Part shown: positions 1 through 8,400 of the stretch, in pieces | Numbering within the stretch: position 1 is the first letter of the stretch | Layout of the letters: every line of letters begins with the position of its first letter | From: Ciceribacter sichuanensis | Lineage (GTDB): Bacteria; Pseudomonadota; Alphaproteobacteria; Rhizobiales; Rhizobiaceae | Length of the DNA: 64,000 nt | Assembly: GCF_024055605.1 (NCBI RefSeq) | Contig: NZ_JAMXLX010000013.1 | Coordinates: 1-64,000 of the forward strand | Reading direction: 5' to 3' | The notes under the pieces: model-generated | Told to the model about the DNA's origin: nothing | What the model saw: the letters and a program-made list of their open reading frames with translations, nothing else | The model's database searches: none | Made by a program: the position numbers and the translations under genes

Positions 1-62
1 CCGGCCTGATGCTCCTTCAGAATACCGATGATCTGCTCGTCGCTGAAACGGGAACGCTTCAT
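1..62 (-). CDS. IS3-family transposase OrfA, N-terminal fragment (runs off window)
   Basis: The minus strand opens with ATG at 62 and encodes MKRSRFSDEQIIGILKEHQA before leaving the window. This is the typical start of IS407/IS511-type OrfA proteins of the IS3 family, the small helix-turn-helix subunit that binds the element's ends. A Shine-Dalgarno-like gagaaggag run lies just upstream. The rest of the element is outside the window, so completeness cannot be judged. It appears to have inserted into the older transposase gene on its right. Confidence 0.8.
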   Translation of the reverse strand, partial: MKRSRFSDEQIIGILKEHQA

Positions 63-130
63 TCTCTGTCTCCTTCTCCGGAGAACAGACTAACCTCAAA
101 CCGAGGACATTCCAGGGGAGCAGGTCAGTG
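1..130 (-). mobile_element. IS3-family (IS407-like) insertion sequence, one end only
   Basis: This is the 5' end of the element that carries the OrfA start at 62. Read on the minus strand, the element seems to begin near 130, where the open frame of the neighbouring transposase stops resembling an IS3 OrfB. The first bases are of the TGACCTGCTCCCC type, which resembles IS407-group terminal repeats. The other end and the target duplication lie outside the window, so the boundary is approximate. Confidence 0.6.
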
Positions 131-666
131 GGGATGCCGCGCAGGACAAAGAGGTCAGAAAGCACGTCGATGACATCGACGGCCTTCAGCTTTCTCTCGA
201 CCCTTATGGCGATGCATTCCCGTGTGAACTCGTCGATCACATTGAGCATGCGGATTTTCCTGCCGTTGTGTGTGCGGTCCTCGACGAAGTCGTAGGACCA
301 GACATGGTTCGGGTATTCCGGTCGAAGCCGGACGCATGAGCTGTCGTTCAACCACAGCCGACCGCGTTTGGGTTGCTTGTGCGGCACTTTCAGCCCCTCC
401 TGTCGCCAGATACGCTCGACCCGTTTGACGTTCACGATCCAGCCAGCCTGGTGTAGCATCGCGGTGATGCGGCGATAGCCATAGCGGCCGTACTGGAGAG
501 CGAGCGCCGTGATGTCAGCGGTCAACGCCTTCTCATCATCCAGGGGCCTGGCGATCTTGCGCTGCGTGGAACGATGCTGTCCGAGAACCCGACATGCCCG
601 TCTCTCGGACACGCCCAGTTCCTCAATGACATGATCCACGCAAGCGCGGCGACGGGTGGGGCTCAG
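131..666 (-). pseudogene. IS3-family transposase OrfB (rve integrase), 3'-truncated
   Basis: The minus-strand frame reads continuously from the overlap with orfA. It includes the HTH_21-like region with RYGYRRITAML and the start of the integrase core with VWSYDFVEDRT, whose first Asp belongs to the DDE triad. It continues through NVIDEFTREC and ends at FVLRGIP. Beyond about position 130 the frame runs into the inserted IS and the similarity ends, so the rest of the DDE core is missing. There is no independent start, as expected for a protein made by -1 frameshifting from orfA. Confidence 0.8.
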
Positions 667-941
667 AAGTTTCCCTTGGCGGCCTCGGCCAGGATCATCT
701 TGTCCAAAGTGAGATCGGAAACAGCACGCCGCAGCCGGGCATTCTCTGCCTCAAGTTCCTTCAAGCGCTTAACCTGATCGCCCTTCAGGCCGCCGTATTC
801 GGCTCGCCAGCGATAGTATGTAACTTCCGTCACGCCTATCGACCGGATTGCCTCCGACATCGACTTGCCCTGTGCATTCAGCACGTCAACCTGACGGAGC
901 TTGGTGACGATCTCTTCTGCCTTGTGTCTTTTCCCTGCCAT
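663..941 (-). CDS. IS3-family transposase OrfA
   Basis: This encodes 92 residues with an N-terminal helix-turn-helix (about residues 5-50, containing GVTEVTYYRWR) and a leucine-zipper-like coiled coil (about 55-80, LKELEAENARLRRAVSDL). Both are hallmarks of IS3 OrfA, which binds terminal repeats and multimerises. The start at 941 was chosen because an AGGAAGGA Shine-Dalgarno lies eight bases upstream; an in-frame start at 971 would have none. The stop overlaps the orfB frame at the likely -1 frameshift site. OrfA looks intact, but its orfB partner is truncated. Confidence 0.85.
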   Translation of the reverse strand: MAGKRHKAEEIVTKLRQVDVLNAQGKSMSEAIRSIGVTEVTYYRWRAEYGGLKGDQVKRLKELEAENARLRRAVSDLTLDKMILAEAAKGNF

Positions 942-1047
942 TTCAATGTCCTTCCTCGGCTCATAAGCCATACTTCAAGAAGGATCACTTTTCAGGGGCA
1001 GACCAAAATCCGTGCTCACCGGATTGTGGTCCGAGATCAACGGTGCG

Positions 1048-1117
1048 GCTGACCTGCGACTGAACTTTCATCCGGCGGCGATTAGAGCCTCGGATGAAAG
1101 TTCAGTCGCAGGTCAGC
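1048..1117. repeat. Perfect 27-bp inverted repeat with 16-bp spacer
   Basis: The left arm is 1048-1074 and the right arm 1091-1117. They are exact reverse complements (core gactgaactttcatccg), separated by 16 bases. The repeat lies just outside the IS3 remnant. A partly matching sequence (16 of 19 bases around ctgaa-tttcatccgg) occurs at 5411-5429, next to the IS1182 remnant. The likeliest explanation is two facing ends of the same IS type or a collapsed element; a hairpin with a regulatory role is an alternative. Confidence 0.75.
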
Positions 1118-1195
1118 ATCAGTCGGATACAGAGACCAATTGCCGCGCTGGCAGGAGACGTCCTATCAGCATGATGAGGCCTTCGGTCGCTACAG

Positions 1196-1261
1196 CCATA
1201 TCCGCGTGGCAAGACGCTCGGCGGCTGCTCCTCGATCAACGGCATGATCTACGTGCGCGGG
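1196..1261 (+). pseudogene. GMC-family oxidoreductase fragment
   Basis: This short open stretch encodes PRGKTLGGCSSINGMIYVRG, which matches the GMC oxidoreductase signature found near the N-terminus of choline and alcohol dehydrogenases, where it contacts FAD. Two TGA codons lie immediately upstream in the same frame, and the sequence after the Gly at 1259 is unrelated to GMC enzymes. About 22 codons of an enzyme normally over 500 residues long therefore survive. Confidence 0.75.
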
Positions 1262-1447
1262 GATGAACGCAGATTTCCGCGTTTTCCTCATGAGGCCACC
1301 AGTGATCAGTTCTTTTCCGAAGAGCAGTTCGAAGCCTATCGGGCGCTCGGGTTTCATGCGGTGGATCGGGCTCTTACACACGCAGATGAGACCGTCCCTT
1401 GGAGAACTCTTATGGATCGACTCCTATTCGATCTCGCAAAGAAATGA
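1262..1447 (+). pseudogene. 3' gene fragment fused to the GMC fragment, possibly patatin-like
   Basis: The frame continues directly from the GMC fragment and encodes about 61 residues ending at TAA 1445-1447. The segment with FPHEATSDQFF followed by FEAYRALGFH resembles C-terminal parts of some bacterial patatin-like phospholipases, but this identification is from memory and weak. Whatever its source, it is a C-terminal remnant joined in frame to an unrelated enzyme fragment. It may be read from ATG 1244, but a functional product is unlikely. Confidence 0.4.
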
Positions 1448-1815
1448 GCGCTGCGAAGGCCGCAGCGTAAGGGTTCAAATACCCCTAGAACGTGTTTTAT
1501 TCGATGCGACATGTATTGCATTCCGTGTAAGTATGCGTATTCTGCATCATTAGAAAAACTCCGGATTATAGCTGGTTACCCAAGCAATGTTGTGTACTTG
1601 TAACCAAGTACGCTCGCGAGTTACGAGCTAATGGCGTCCGCGTAACAAAAGACGTTCTCTTCCTATCCAATTATTTGTGTGGCATCGCATACAGAGCATG
1701 GTGATGGGAGAATCGTAAGATCGCCATCTGAAGCTCCATGGAAATAAACAGACCACTTTCACCGCTGTGATCATCAGCGATGCAGTGCTTCAAGACAATT
1801 TTTGGGGGAATACAG
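1448..1815. other. Intergenic stretch without recognisable gene
   Basis: No convincing coding sequence was seen in these 370 bases, which are more AT-rich than the surroundings. A small stem (CGCTGCG/CGCAGCG near 1450-1470) follows the fragment's stop but lacks a T-run. A second small palindrome (GTACTTG/CAAGTAC) lies near 1595-1612. The promoter of the gene starting at 1816 is expected here, but I could not pick boxes with confidence. Confidence 0.5.
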
Positions 1816-3372
1816 ATGTCCTATCGAGATGACTTCTCGAATGCGGCTGGTTGGTCTGCGGCCGATGTCAGCATTCGACTTAACAACAGCGCTGGGCGTG
1901 GATTTTTGTCCTTTCTCAAGCAGAGCGGCGTCGACACGCTCATCCGGTACTATGCAAGTTCAGCCCGTCCGAAAACGATCACCGCCGAAGAGGCGAAGTT
2001 CCTTTCTAAGGAAGGATTTGGCATTCTGCCGGTCTTTCAGGACAGCAGCCGCGATATTTCCAACTTTACGCGTCAGGCTGGAAAGGCAAACGCAAAAAGC
2101 GCCATGGATTTCGCCAAGCGCGTTGGTCAGCCAAAGGGCAGGGGCAGCACCATCCTCTTTGCGGTTGATGCTGACTACAGCACTGCTGAAATCGACGGCC
2201 CGATCGTCGACTATTTCACTGCGGTCAAAAACGAGATTGATGGCGCCTTCGCGATTGGTGCGTATGGAAGCGGAGCAGTCCTTTCCAAACTTGTAGCTGA
2301 AAGGCTGATCACAGTTCCCTGGATGTCAATGTCTCGGCTCTTTCTGGGAACCGAGCAATATTTCTACTCGAATCGTTGGTCGATGCGTCAGATCCCGCCC
2401 GAGGTGACGCACCAGGCTTCTGGTGTCGGCTACGACCGTAATGTCGTGAGGGTTCGGCGCGAAGAACTGGGTGTGTTTCAGGTGGATGAAGCCGGGGAGG
2501 GCCTTCTGGCTTGGGACACTGATATTGATGCAACGTTGGGCGGTCACATGGATGCGGCTGCAATCGAGCATGCCATCGGTCCTCAGAAACGGGTCACGAC
2601 GGAAGGTCTACGTCTTCGAACCTCTCCAAACGGCGAGATTATTCGCGACCTGACGATCGGCGAAAACGTTACGGACCTTGGCGAAGCCTCTGAAGATGGT
2701 TGGCGTAAAATCAAGGCAGGGACAGACGAAGGCGTCGCGTTCGGGAAATATTTACGGTCCCCGGGACGCCCTGAGGTGGAGGCTCTTCTGACGGCCGCCA
2801 TTGGCGAATGGGTGCGGTTTGAGAAAGGACGGGCCAACGAGGCATCGGATCCCTTCTATAAATACGTCCGCGAAATGTGGGCAGCCATCGGTGAGCCATA
2901 CGATGGCCGTAGCAAATATCCGAATGGCGAAGAAGTCCCTTGGTCTGCGGCATTTATCTCTTGGGTCGTCCGCAAAGCCGGACCTGCCTATGCGAATTTC
3001 CAGTTTGCGGCCAGCCACTCGGTCTTCGTCAATAATGCGATCAAGGCGCGTGTGACAGGCCGCCAGGACAAACCCTACTGGGGCTTTCGCATCACCGAGG
3101 AAAAGCCGGAGTTGGGAGACATCATCCAGCGGAATCGTAGCGGGCGGACGTTCAGCTACTCCTACGCGGAAAACCACGCGGAATACATCAGCCATTCCGA
3201 CATCGTGGTGGAGGTCACGCCTGACGTGGTTCGAGTGATCGGCGGCAATGTCGGCGATACCGTGTCGTTCGGCGGCGAGATCCAGGAATATGAACTGGAC
3301 GGCAACGGCTTCATCAAACCGGGGCAGAAAGTTATCGCGCTTTTGAAGAACCGCGCCGGCTTGATCGGATGA
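1816..3372 (+). CDS. DUF1906 / SH3-like / DUF2272 domain protein, putative cell-wall-active protein
   Basis: This encodes 518 residues. Residues about 10-215 look like the DUF1906 glycoside-hydrolase-like (Rv2525c-type) TIM barrel: an AADVS start, RYYAS, FAVDADY and a region with GAYGSG. Residues about 255-310 form an SH3-like segment (GLRLRTSPNG). Residues about 320-510 resemble DUF2272, a papain-like amidase-type domain, with VPWSAAFISWVVRKAG and a following SH motif. A role in binding or cutting peptidoglycan is inferred. The start at 1816 has GGGGGAA seven bases upstream; the in-frame ATG at 1780 has no such site. There is no obvious signal peptide, which is odd for a wall enzyme and could mean lysis-dependent or specialised export. 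It probably forms a unit with the next two genes. Confidence 0.7.
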   Translation: MSYRDDFSNAAGWSAADVSIRLNNSAGRGFLSFLKQSGVDTLIRYYASSARPKTITAEEAKFLSKEGFGILPVFQDSSRDISNFTRQAGKANAKSAMDFAKRVGQPKGRGSTILFAVDADYSTAEIDGPIVDYFTAVKNEIDGAFAIGAYGSGAVLSKLVAERLITVPWMSMSRLFLGTEQYFYSNRWSMRQIPPEVTHQASGVGYDRNVVRVRREELGVFQVDEAGEGLLAWDTDIDATLGGHMDAAAIEHAIGPQKRVTTEGLRLRTSPNGEIIRDLTIGENVTDLGEASEDGWRKIKAGTDEGVAFGKYLRSPGRPEVEALLTAAIGEWVRFEKGRANEASDPFYKYVREMWAAIGEPYDGRSKYPNGEEVPWSAAFISWVVRKAGPAYANFQFAASHSVFVNNAIKARVTGRQDKPYWGFRITEEKPELGDIIQRNRSGRTFSYSYAENHAEYISHSDIVVEVTPDVVRVIGGNVGDTVSFGGEIQEYELDGNGFIKPGQKVIALLKNRAGLIG

Positions 3373-3477
3373 CCAGGCAGACGTCGACGTCCATGAGGCC
3401 GTTGCTGTGGCCGACGCGGTGCGTGGTCGAGCGGCAAACACATGAATGCAGCAATCTGGTTCAATCAGGGGAAGTCG

Positions 3478-4302
3478 ATGTTTGAACGACGTGTAGGTTT
3501 AGGGGTAGGTGTCATCATTGTCTTCTTCGTCATGTATCTCGTGATACGTGACAGGCCTTTCGACCCCTCCTTGTTTCTATTGGTCAGGATAATTCTGTCT
3601 TTCGCGATCGGAGCACTTGTCGCCACCGTGCCGGGTTTTCTCGGTGTTACGCTTAATGGTCCAGGCATTGCTATCCGCGCCGGGGGCGGTATCGCGGCAT
3701 TTGCTCTGACTTTCTTCTTTTCTCCAGGGACCATAACCTCGCTGCAGCCGCCCGCTGGGCAACTGTCTATGGACCCCCTCAAGGTGATCGATTTCCGGAC
3801 CTTGGCAGATCCGGGGAAAACCGAAGAAGAGCGCCGAGCCTCGCAGATGGCCGTGACATTTCCAGTCGTCTTCAGGAATTCAGTAGACCCTGCCAAAACT
3901 GTAACTGTTGAAGCCACGGACGTGGAATTTACGTTTGGGGGTGAGGTGTACAGCTACCATTGGCGTGACTTTGTGAAAATGCATGAAGAAAACTTTGGGA
4001 AATGGCTGGGCAAGGAAGATGACGCTGCTCCCTTCGCGTTGCCTGCCGGACAGGTTATCTACAAAGAGATTCTACATGTTCCCAAGTCTGCTGAAATCGC
4101 GACATGGGGGACCTTCATCGACGCCGTCAACCGCATCAAACCAAAAGAAATTGAGGTGACGTTTGAAGCCGATTCCAACTCGGGGACGATAAGATCTGTT
4201 TGCCGTGCACAGATGGCGGCTAGGGTGAAGGAAATTGGCGATTTTATCGCAACATCAAAGACAATACCCGGCCGGATAACCACATTGTGCGGGGTGCTTT
4301 AA
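3478..4302 (+). CDS. Membrane protein of unknown function
   Basis: This encodes 274 residues. Three hydrophobic segments (about residues 7-24, 30-55 and 62-85) anchor the protein, and the remaining 190 residues are soluble and unrecognised. The start at 3478 follows CAGGGGAAG; an upstream in-frame ATG at 3442 lacks a ribosome site. The gene follows the DUF1906/DUF2272 gene by about 105 bases and abuts the next gene with no spacer, so the three probably act together. A holin-like or envelope-anchoring role is only speculation. Confidence 0.65.
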   Translation: MFERRVGLGVGVIIVFFVMYLVIRDRPFDPSLFLLVRIILSFAIGALVATVPGFLGVTLNGPGIAIRAGGGIAAFALTFFFSPGTITSLQPPAGQLSMDPLKVIDFRTLADPGKTEEERRASQMAVTFPVVFRNSVDPAKTVTVEATDVEFTFGGEVYSYHWRDFVKMHEENFGKWLGKEDDAAPFALPAGQVIYKEILHVPKSAEIATWGTFIDAVNRIKPKEIEVTFEADSNSGTIRSVCRAQMAARVKEIGDFIATSKTIPGRITTLCGVL

Positions 4303-4662
4303 ATGCGAAAGCTCTTCTATTTAAGTATCCTGCTGCTGATGATGACGGGAAGTGCCGTACACGCCGACGACAAGGAGAATGTCTTCAAAACGTTCCCAGG
4401 ATTGGCAGAATTTTATAAAAAGCATCAGTCGTCGGAAAGCATCACGATACTTGCGTGTCCGCCGGGTGTCGCAAAAAAAGATTTCGCTAGCAACACCACG
4501 CCGTGTGGCCCCACCGGCACGCCGACCGTTCCAATCGGAGGTGGGACCCCGGTTTCGCCCTGTTCCGCTGCGGGTGCCTGTGGCCCCGGGGTAGGCTTCG
4601 AAGGCGGCCTCGAGAAGCCTTCGTTGGAATTGTGGAGAATGGACGCAGTTCCCTCTCAATAA
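4303..4662 (+). CDS. Small secreted protein of unknown function
   Basis: This encodes 119 residues with a clear signal peptide (about 1-21, ending AVHA before DDKEN). The mature part has four cysteines and a Gly/Pro/Thr-rich middle (PTGTPTVPIGGG). The ATG lies directly after the TAA of the upstream membrane-protein gene, so translation is probably coupled. The product is expected in the periplasm or on the surface. No family was recognised. IS debris begins less than 100 bases after the stop, so the natural C-terminus could have been altered. Confidence 0.6.
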   Translation: MRKLFYLSILLLMMTGSAVHADDKENVFKTFPGLAEFYKKHQSSESITILACPPGVAKKDFASNTTPCGPTGTPTVPIGGGTPVSPCSAAGACGPGVGFEGGLEKPSLELWRMDAVPSQ

Positions 4663-4721
4663 CGATGCTGACGGGATATGAACGCCCGCGCGCGATTGCT
4701 AAATCGTTCTTCATTTTTCAG

Positions 4722-5066
4722 GGAGACGGCGTGACCTATTGCAATCGCAAGGTCTGCAAAAGCTGCACGCTACGCCCTGCCTGCACTGCTAAAACCTATC
4801 GGGGGATCATCCGGCTTGAGAATGAAGCCGTACTCGACCGTATGGCGGCGCGGCTCACCGCTCGACCCGAGGTGCTCGACCGGCGGCGTGAGAGTGTCGA
4901 GCACCCGTTCGGCACCATCAAACAATGGATGAATCAGGGAGCGTTTCTGATGCGCCGACTGGCAAACGTTCGAGGGGCGTTCAGCCTGACCGCGCTCGCC
5001 TACAACATCAAAAGAGCTATCACCATCATCGGCGTTCCGAGCCTGATTGCGGCTGCCAGGGCGTGA
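4722..5066 (+). pseudogene. IS1182-family transposase, C-terminal remnant
   Basis: This is about 114 codons of a DDE transposase. A Cys-rich zinc-binding-like part (CNRKVCKSCTLRPAC) is followed by the hallmark ESVEHPFGTIKQWM, with the Glu of the DDE triad, and ends with ALAYNIKRAI. This matches the C-terminal quarter of IS1182-group transposases, which are about 450 residues long. The N-terminal DDE residues are absent, so it is inactive. Confidence 0.8.
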
Positions 5067-5067
5067 G

Positions 5068-5286
5068 ATGACCACTTCTCGTCGAAAACGCGACCCTGCC
5101 GCGCTCCATAGGCCTGAGATCCCTTCTGATGGCTTGTTGCCTACGATCAGCGATGAACAGAAGCAGAGTGTCCGCAACGATCTCGCGACGGGCATGAGCG
5201 TTTCGGCGATAGCAAGGAAATTCGCGACCAGCCGGCAGACCATCATGCGCCTCCCCGACGAAGGTTCACGATCGGTTCGGCCTTAG
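5068..5286 (+). CDS. Small helix-turn-helix protein, probable recombinase C-terminal remnant
   Basis: This encodes 72 residues. The second half (MSVSAIARKFATSRQTIMRL) is a helix-turn-helix of the type found at the C-terminus of serine recombinases (Hin/resolvase HTH_7). The catalytic resolvase domain is absent. ATG 5068 has AGGG nearby and starts two bases after the transposase stop. It may be a free-standing DNA-binding protein, but its position between IS debris makes a truncated resolvase more likely. Confidence 0.5.
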   Translation: MTTSRRKRDPAALHRPEIPSDGLLPTISDEQKQSVRNDLATGMSVSAIARKFATSRQTIMRLPDEGSRSVRP

Positions 5287-5452
5287 CGTGTCTGGGGGAA
5301 CAGTTCTTGTTCTGACCCCTGAACACTCAGAGACGCAAATAATAGTGTTGAACTCTCCCTATGGTTGATGATTATATGCCGCGACATCAGAGATCGGCTG
5401 TGAAGTCAGCCTGAAGTTTCATCCGGTGATTTTGCAGCTGGGGGGCTGAGAC

Positions 5453-8400
5453 GTGGCTGATATCGCAGGTTTGCTTGTCAAGGTAGCTGGGGATGGTACT
5501 GCGTTCACGGCGAACAAACGAACTCTCGGAGTAAAAGCCGGTTCGGTCGAACCGATCTTGAGCATGCCTCCCCAGCCGGCCGCTGGTATGGCGGCCCAGG
5601 CGGGGCAAGGTGCCACGTGGCTAAAGCTCGGTGCAGATTTCAGGAACTCGCAGAATCCATGGGATGATGCCCATGCCGTCGTCGATCGCGGTTCGGCCTT
5701 TGCCGTCGCAGGCGGAGCGCAGATGCTGGCCATCGAACCCGATCTGGTCCAGCAGTGGGACTACAAAGACGCGAATGGCGACCGCGGCATGGCGGCGAGC
5801 GCCAGCCCTGTCTGCGTTTTCGACGATCAGGACGACAGCGGCCGAAAGGCGGTCAAAAAGGGAGTAGTCGCCTGGAATGCCGGCGCAGCCTTCAGCCAGT
5901 TCGACGCGGCGCGCCATAAGGTTGGCAACAAGCAGGAAAGGATCATCGTTGCTCACCTCGACACGGGCTTTGATCCGAAACATCAGACCCGGCCCGTGGG
6001 GATCGTAGATAAAGCGCTCTGGCGTAATTTCGTCGATGACGGCCACGGCCCAAACGATGCGATTGATCATGCGCCCGCCGGGACGTTGAGCAATCGCGGG
6101 CACGGTACCGGAACACTCAGCCTGCTGGCGGGTAACAGGCTGGATGGCACCTCACCGGGCTGGCCGGGCTTTTCCGACTATGTCGGCGGCGCTCCGCTCG
6201 TGCAAATCATTCCAGTGCGGGTGGCGAACTGGGTCGTGCGCTTCAGTACGTCGACACTCGTGCAGGGTTTCGACTATGCTCGCCAGCAGGGCGCCCATGT
6301 GCTTTCCATGAGCATGGGTGGAGTGTCCTCGGCAGCCCTCGTCGACGCTGTCAATCTTGCCTACGAGCACGGCGTGGTCATGGTCACCGCTGCAGGTAAC
6401 AACTATGCTTATAGGCCGTCGCCGAAGAGCATCGTTTTCCCGGCCCGCTACCAGCGTGTTCTGGCGGCCTGCGGTGTGATGAGCGATGGTCGCTCCTATT
6501 CGGGCCTCGCATCCGGAACGATGCAGGGCAACTATGGTCCCGACAGCAAGATGGCAACGGCGTTGGGAGCCTTTACGCCGAACGTTCCCTGGGCAGAAAT
6601 TGATTGCGGCAAGATTGTCGACATGGACGGCGCCGGCACCTCGGCCGCGACGCCACAGATTGCCGCCGCCGCCGCCTTGTGGCTGGCCGAACACTGGGAC
6701 ACGGTGAAGAACTATCCGGAGCCATGGATGCGCGTCGAGGCCGTTCGCCACGCGCTGTTCTCCCGAGCCCTGAAATCCACCGCCAAAATGAACGCGCAGG
6801 AAGTTCTGGAGAAAGTCGGCCAGGGCGTCCTGCGGGCGGAAGACGCGCTTGCCGTCTTGCCGCTGGCCGCGAACAAGCTGAAGAAACTGAAACTTGCGAC
6901 CGATTCCTGGAGCTGGCTCAACCTCCTGATCGGTGGTGGCGTCAGTCTGGCGCCGGAAGGACCGCAAGCGCGGCAGAAACAGCGTATGCTCGCACTTGAG
7001 CTGACACAGATGGCGCAGCGTGTCGCTTCTGTCGATCAGGCGATCTCCGATCCAGATGCGGATCCGGCACAAATACCAGCCGCTGCCCGCAATCGTTATC
7101 TGGAGGCCGCCCTTGACGAGGGCAATCCCTCCAAGCCCCTGCGAGCTGTACTGGAGGCTGCTCTTGGCCGAGCCGCAGTGGCCACGGCGGCTGTTTCAGC
7201 TCCGCCTACGGCGCTGCCGATCGCACGCAAGCCTCGGGCGGTCTCCCCGCCGGCACGACGGCTACGCGTTTATGCGCTCGATCCGGCGGTCGGCAAGAAA
7301 CTCGAATCGGTTGCAGTTCACCAGGCGACTCTTTCGGTACCGTGGGATGATGACCGGCCGGACGGGTCGCTCATGCCGGGTCCGGTCGGTGAGTACATCG
7401 AAGTGGTCGATGTCGATCCGGCTTCGAACCGTGTCTATGATCCCGTCGATCTCAACGACAAGCGTCTGCTTGCCCAAGATGGTCTTACTCCCTCGGAAGG
7501 CAACCCGCAATTCCACCAGCAGATGGTCTATGCCGTGGCCATGACGACGATCGGTCACTTTGAGCGGGCACTGGGGCGTCGAGCTCTCTGGGCACCGCGT
7601 TATGCCAGCTATATCGGGCGCGATGGCGACAGGAAGTCGAAGGGCTATGAAGTGCCGCGACTGCGCATCTATCCGCATGGGCTGCGCATGGAAAATGCCT
7701 ATTACAGCCCGGACAAGAAAGCCTTGCTGTTTGGCTATTTTCCGGCCGATAGCGGCGGCGAGGACACCACCGCGCCGGGATCCATGGTCTTCTCCTGCTT
7801 ATCCTTCGATATCATCGCCCATGAAACCTCGCATGCACTGCTCGATGGTCTGCATCGCCGTTTCCAGGAGGCTTCCAATCCGGACGTGCCTGCGTTTCAC
7901 GAAGGGTTTGCCGATATCGTTGCGTTGTTCCAGCACTTCACCATGAAGGAACTTGTCAGCTTCGAAATCGCGCGAACGCGTGGCAATCTTTCGGCCGTTA
8001 ATCTCCTGTCGGGTCTCGCCCTTCAGTTTGGGGAAGGGAGCGGTCGATCCGGCCCTCTGCGCGATTATGCCAAACCGAAGATGGCAGAGCTCGACTATGA
8101 AAAGACCTTTGAACCGCATGACAGAGGCTCGATCCTCGTCTTTGCGGTCTACGATGCCTTCCAGGCAATCGTCGCGCGGCGAACGGAAAGTCTCATACAG
8201 CTCGCGACAGGCGGCAGTGGCATCTTGCCAGCCGGTGCTTTGCATCCGGGGCTTGTCGAACGTCTGACGGACGACATCGTCAAGACTGCGCGCAGCATGC
8301 TCGACATGTGTATTCGAGCTCTAGATTATTGCCCCGCAGTCGATATTACGTTTGGTGAGTATCTCAGGGCCGTGATCACGGCTGATTTAGATGTCTTTCC

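Larger units (their letters stand above)
131..1004 (-). mobile_element. IS3-family insertion sequence remnant, truncated by the element at its left
   Basis: This remnant holds an intact orfA (663-941) and the first two thirds of orfB (131-666) in the -1 frame relative to orfA, the usual IS3 arrangement. The outer end probably lies near 1004, where the minus strand reads TGGTCTGCCCCTGAAAAGTG, a plausible IS407-like terminal repeat. The other terminal repeat has been lost or displaced by the second IS, so this copy cannot move by itself. Confidence 0.7.
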
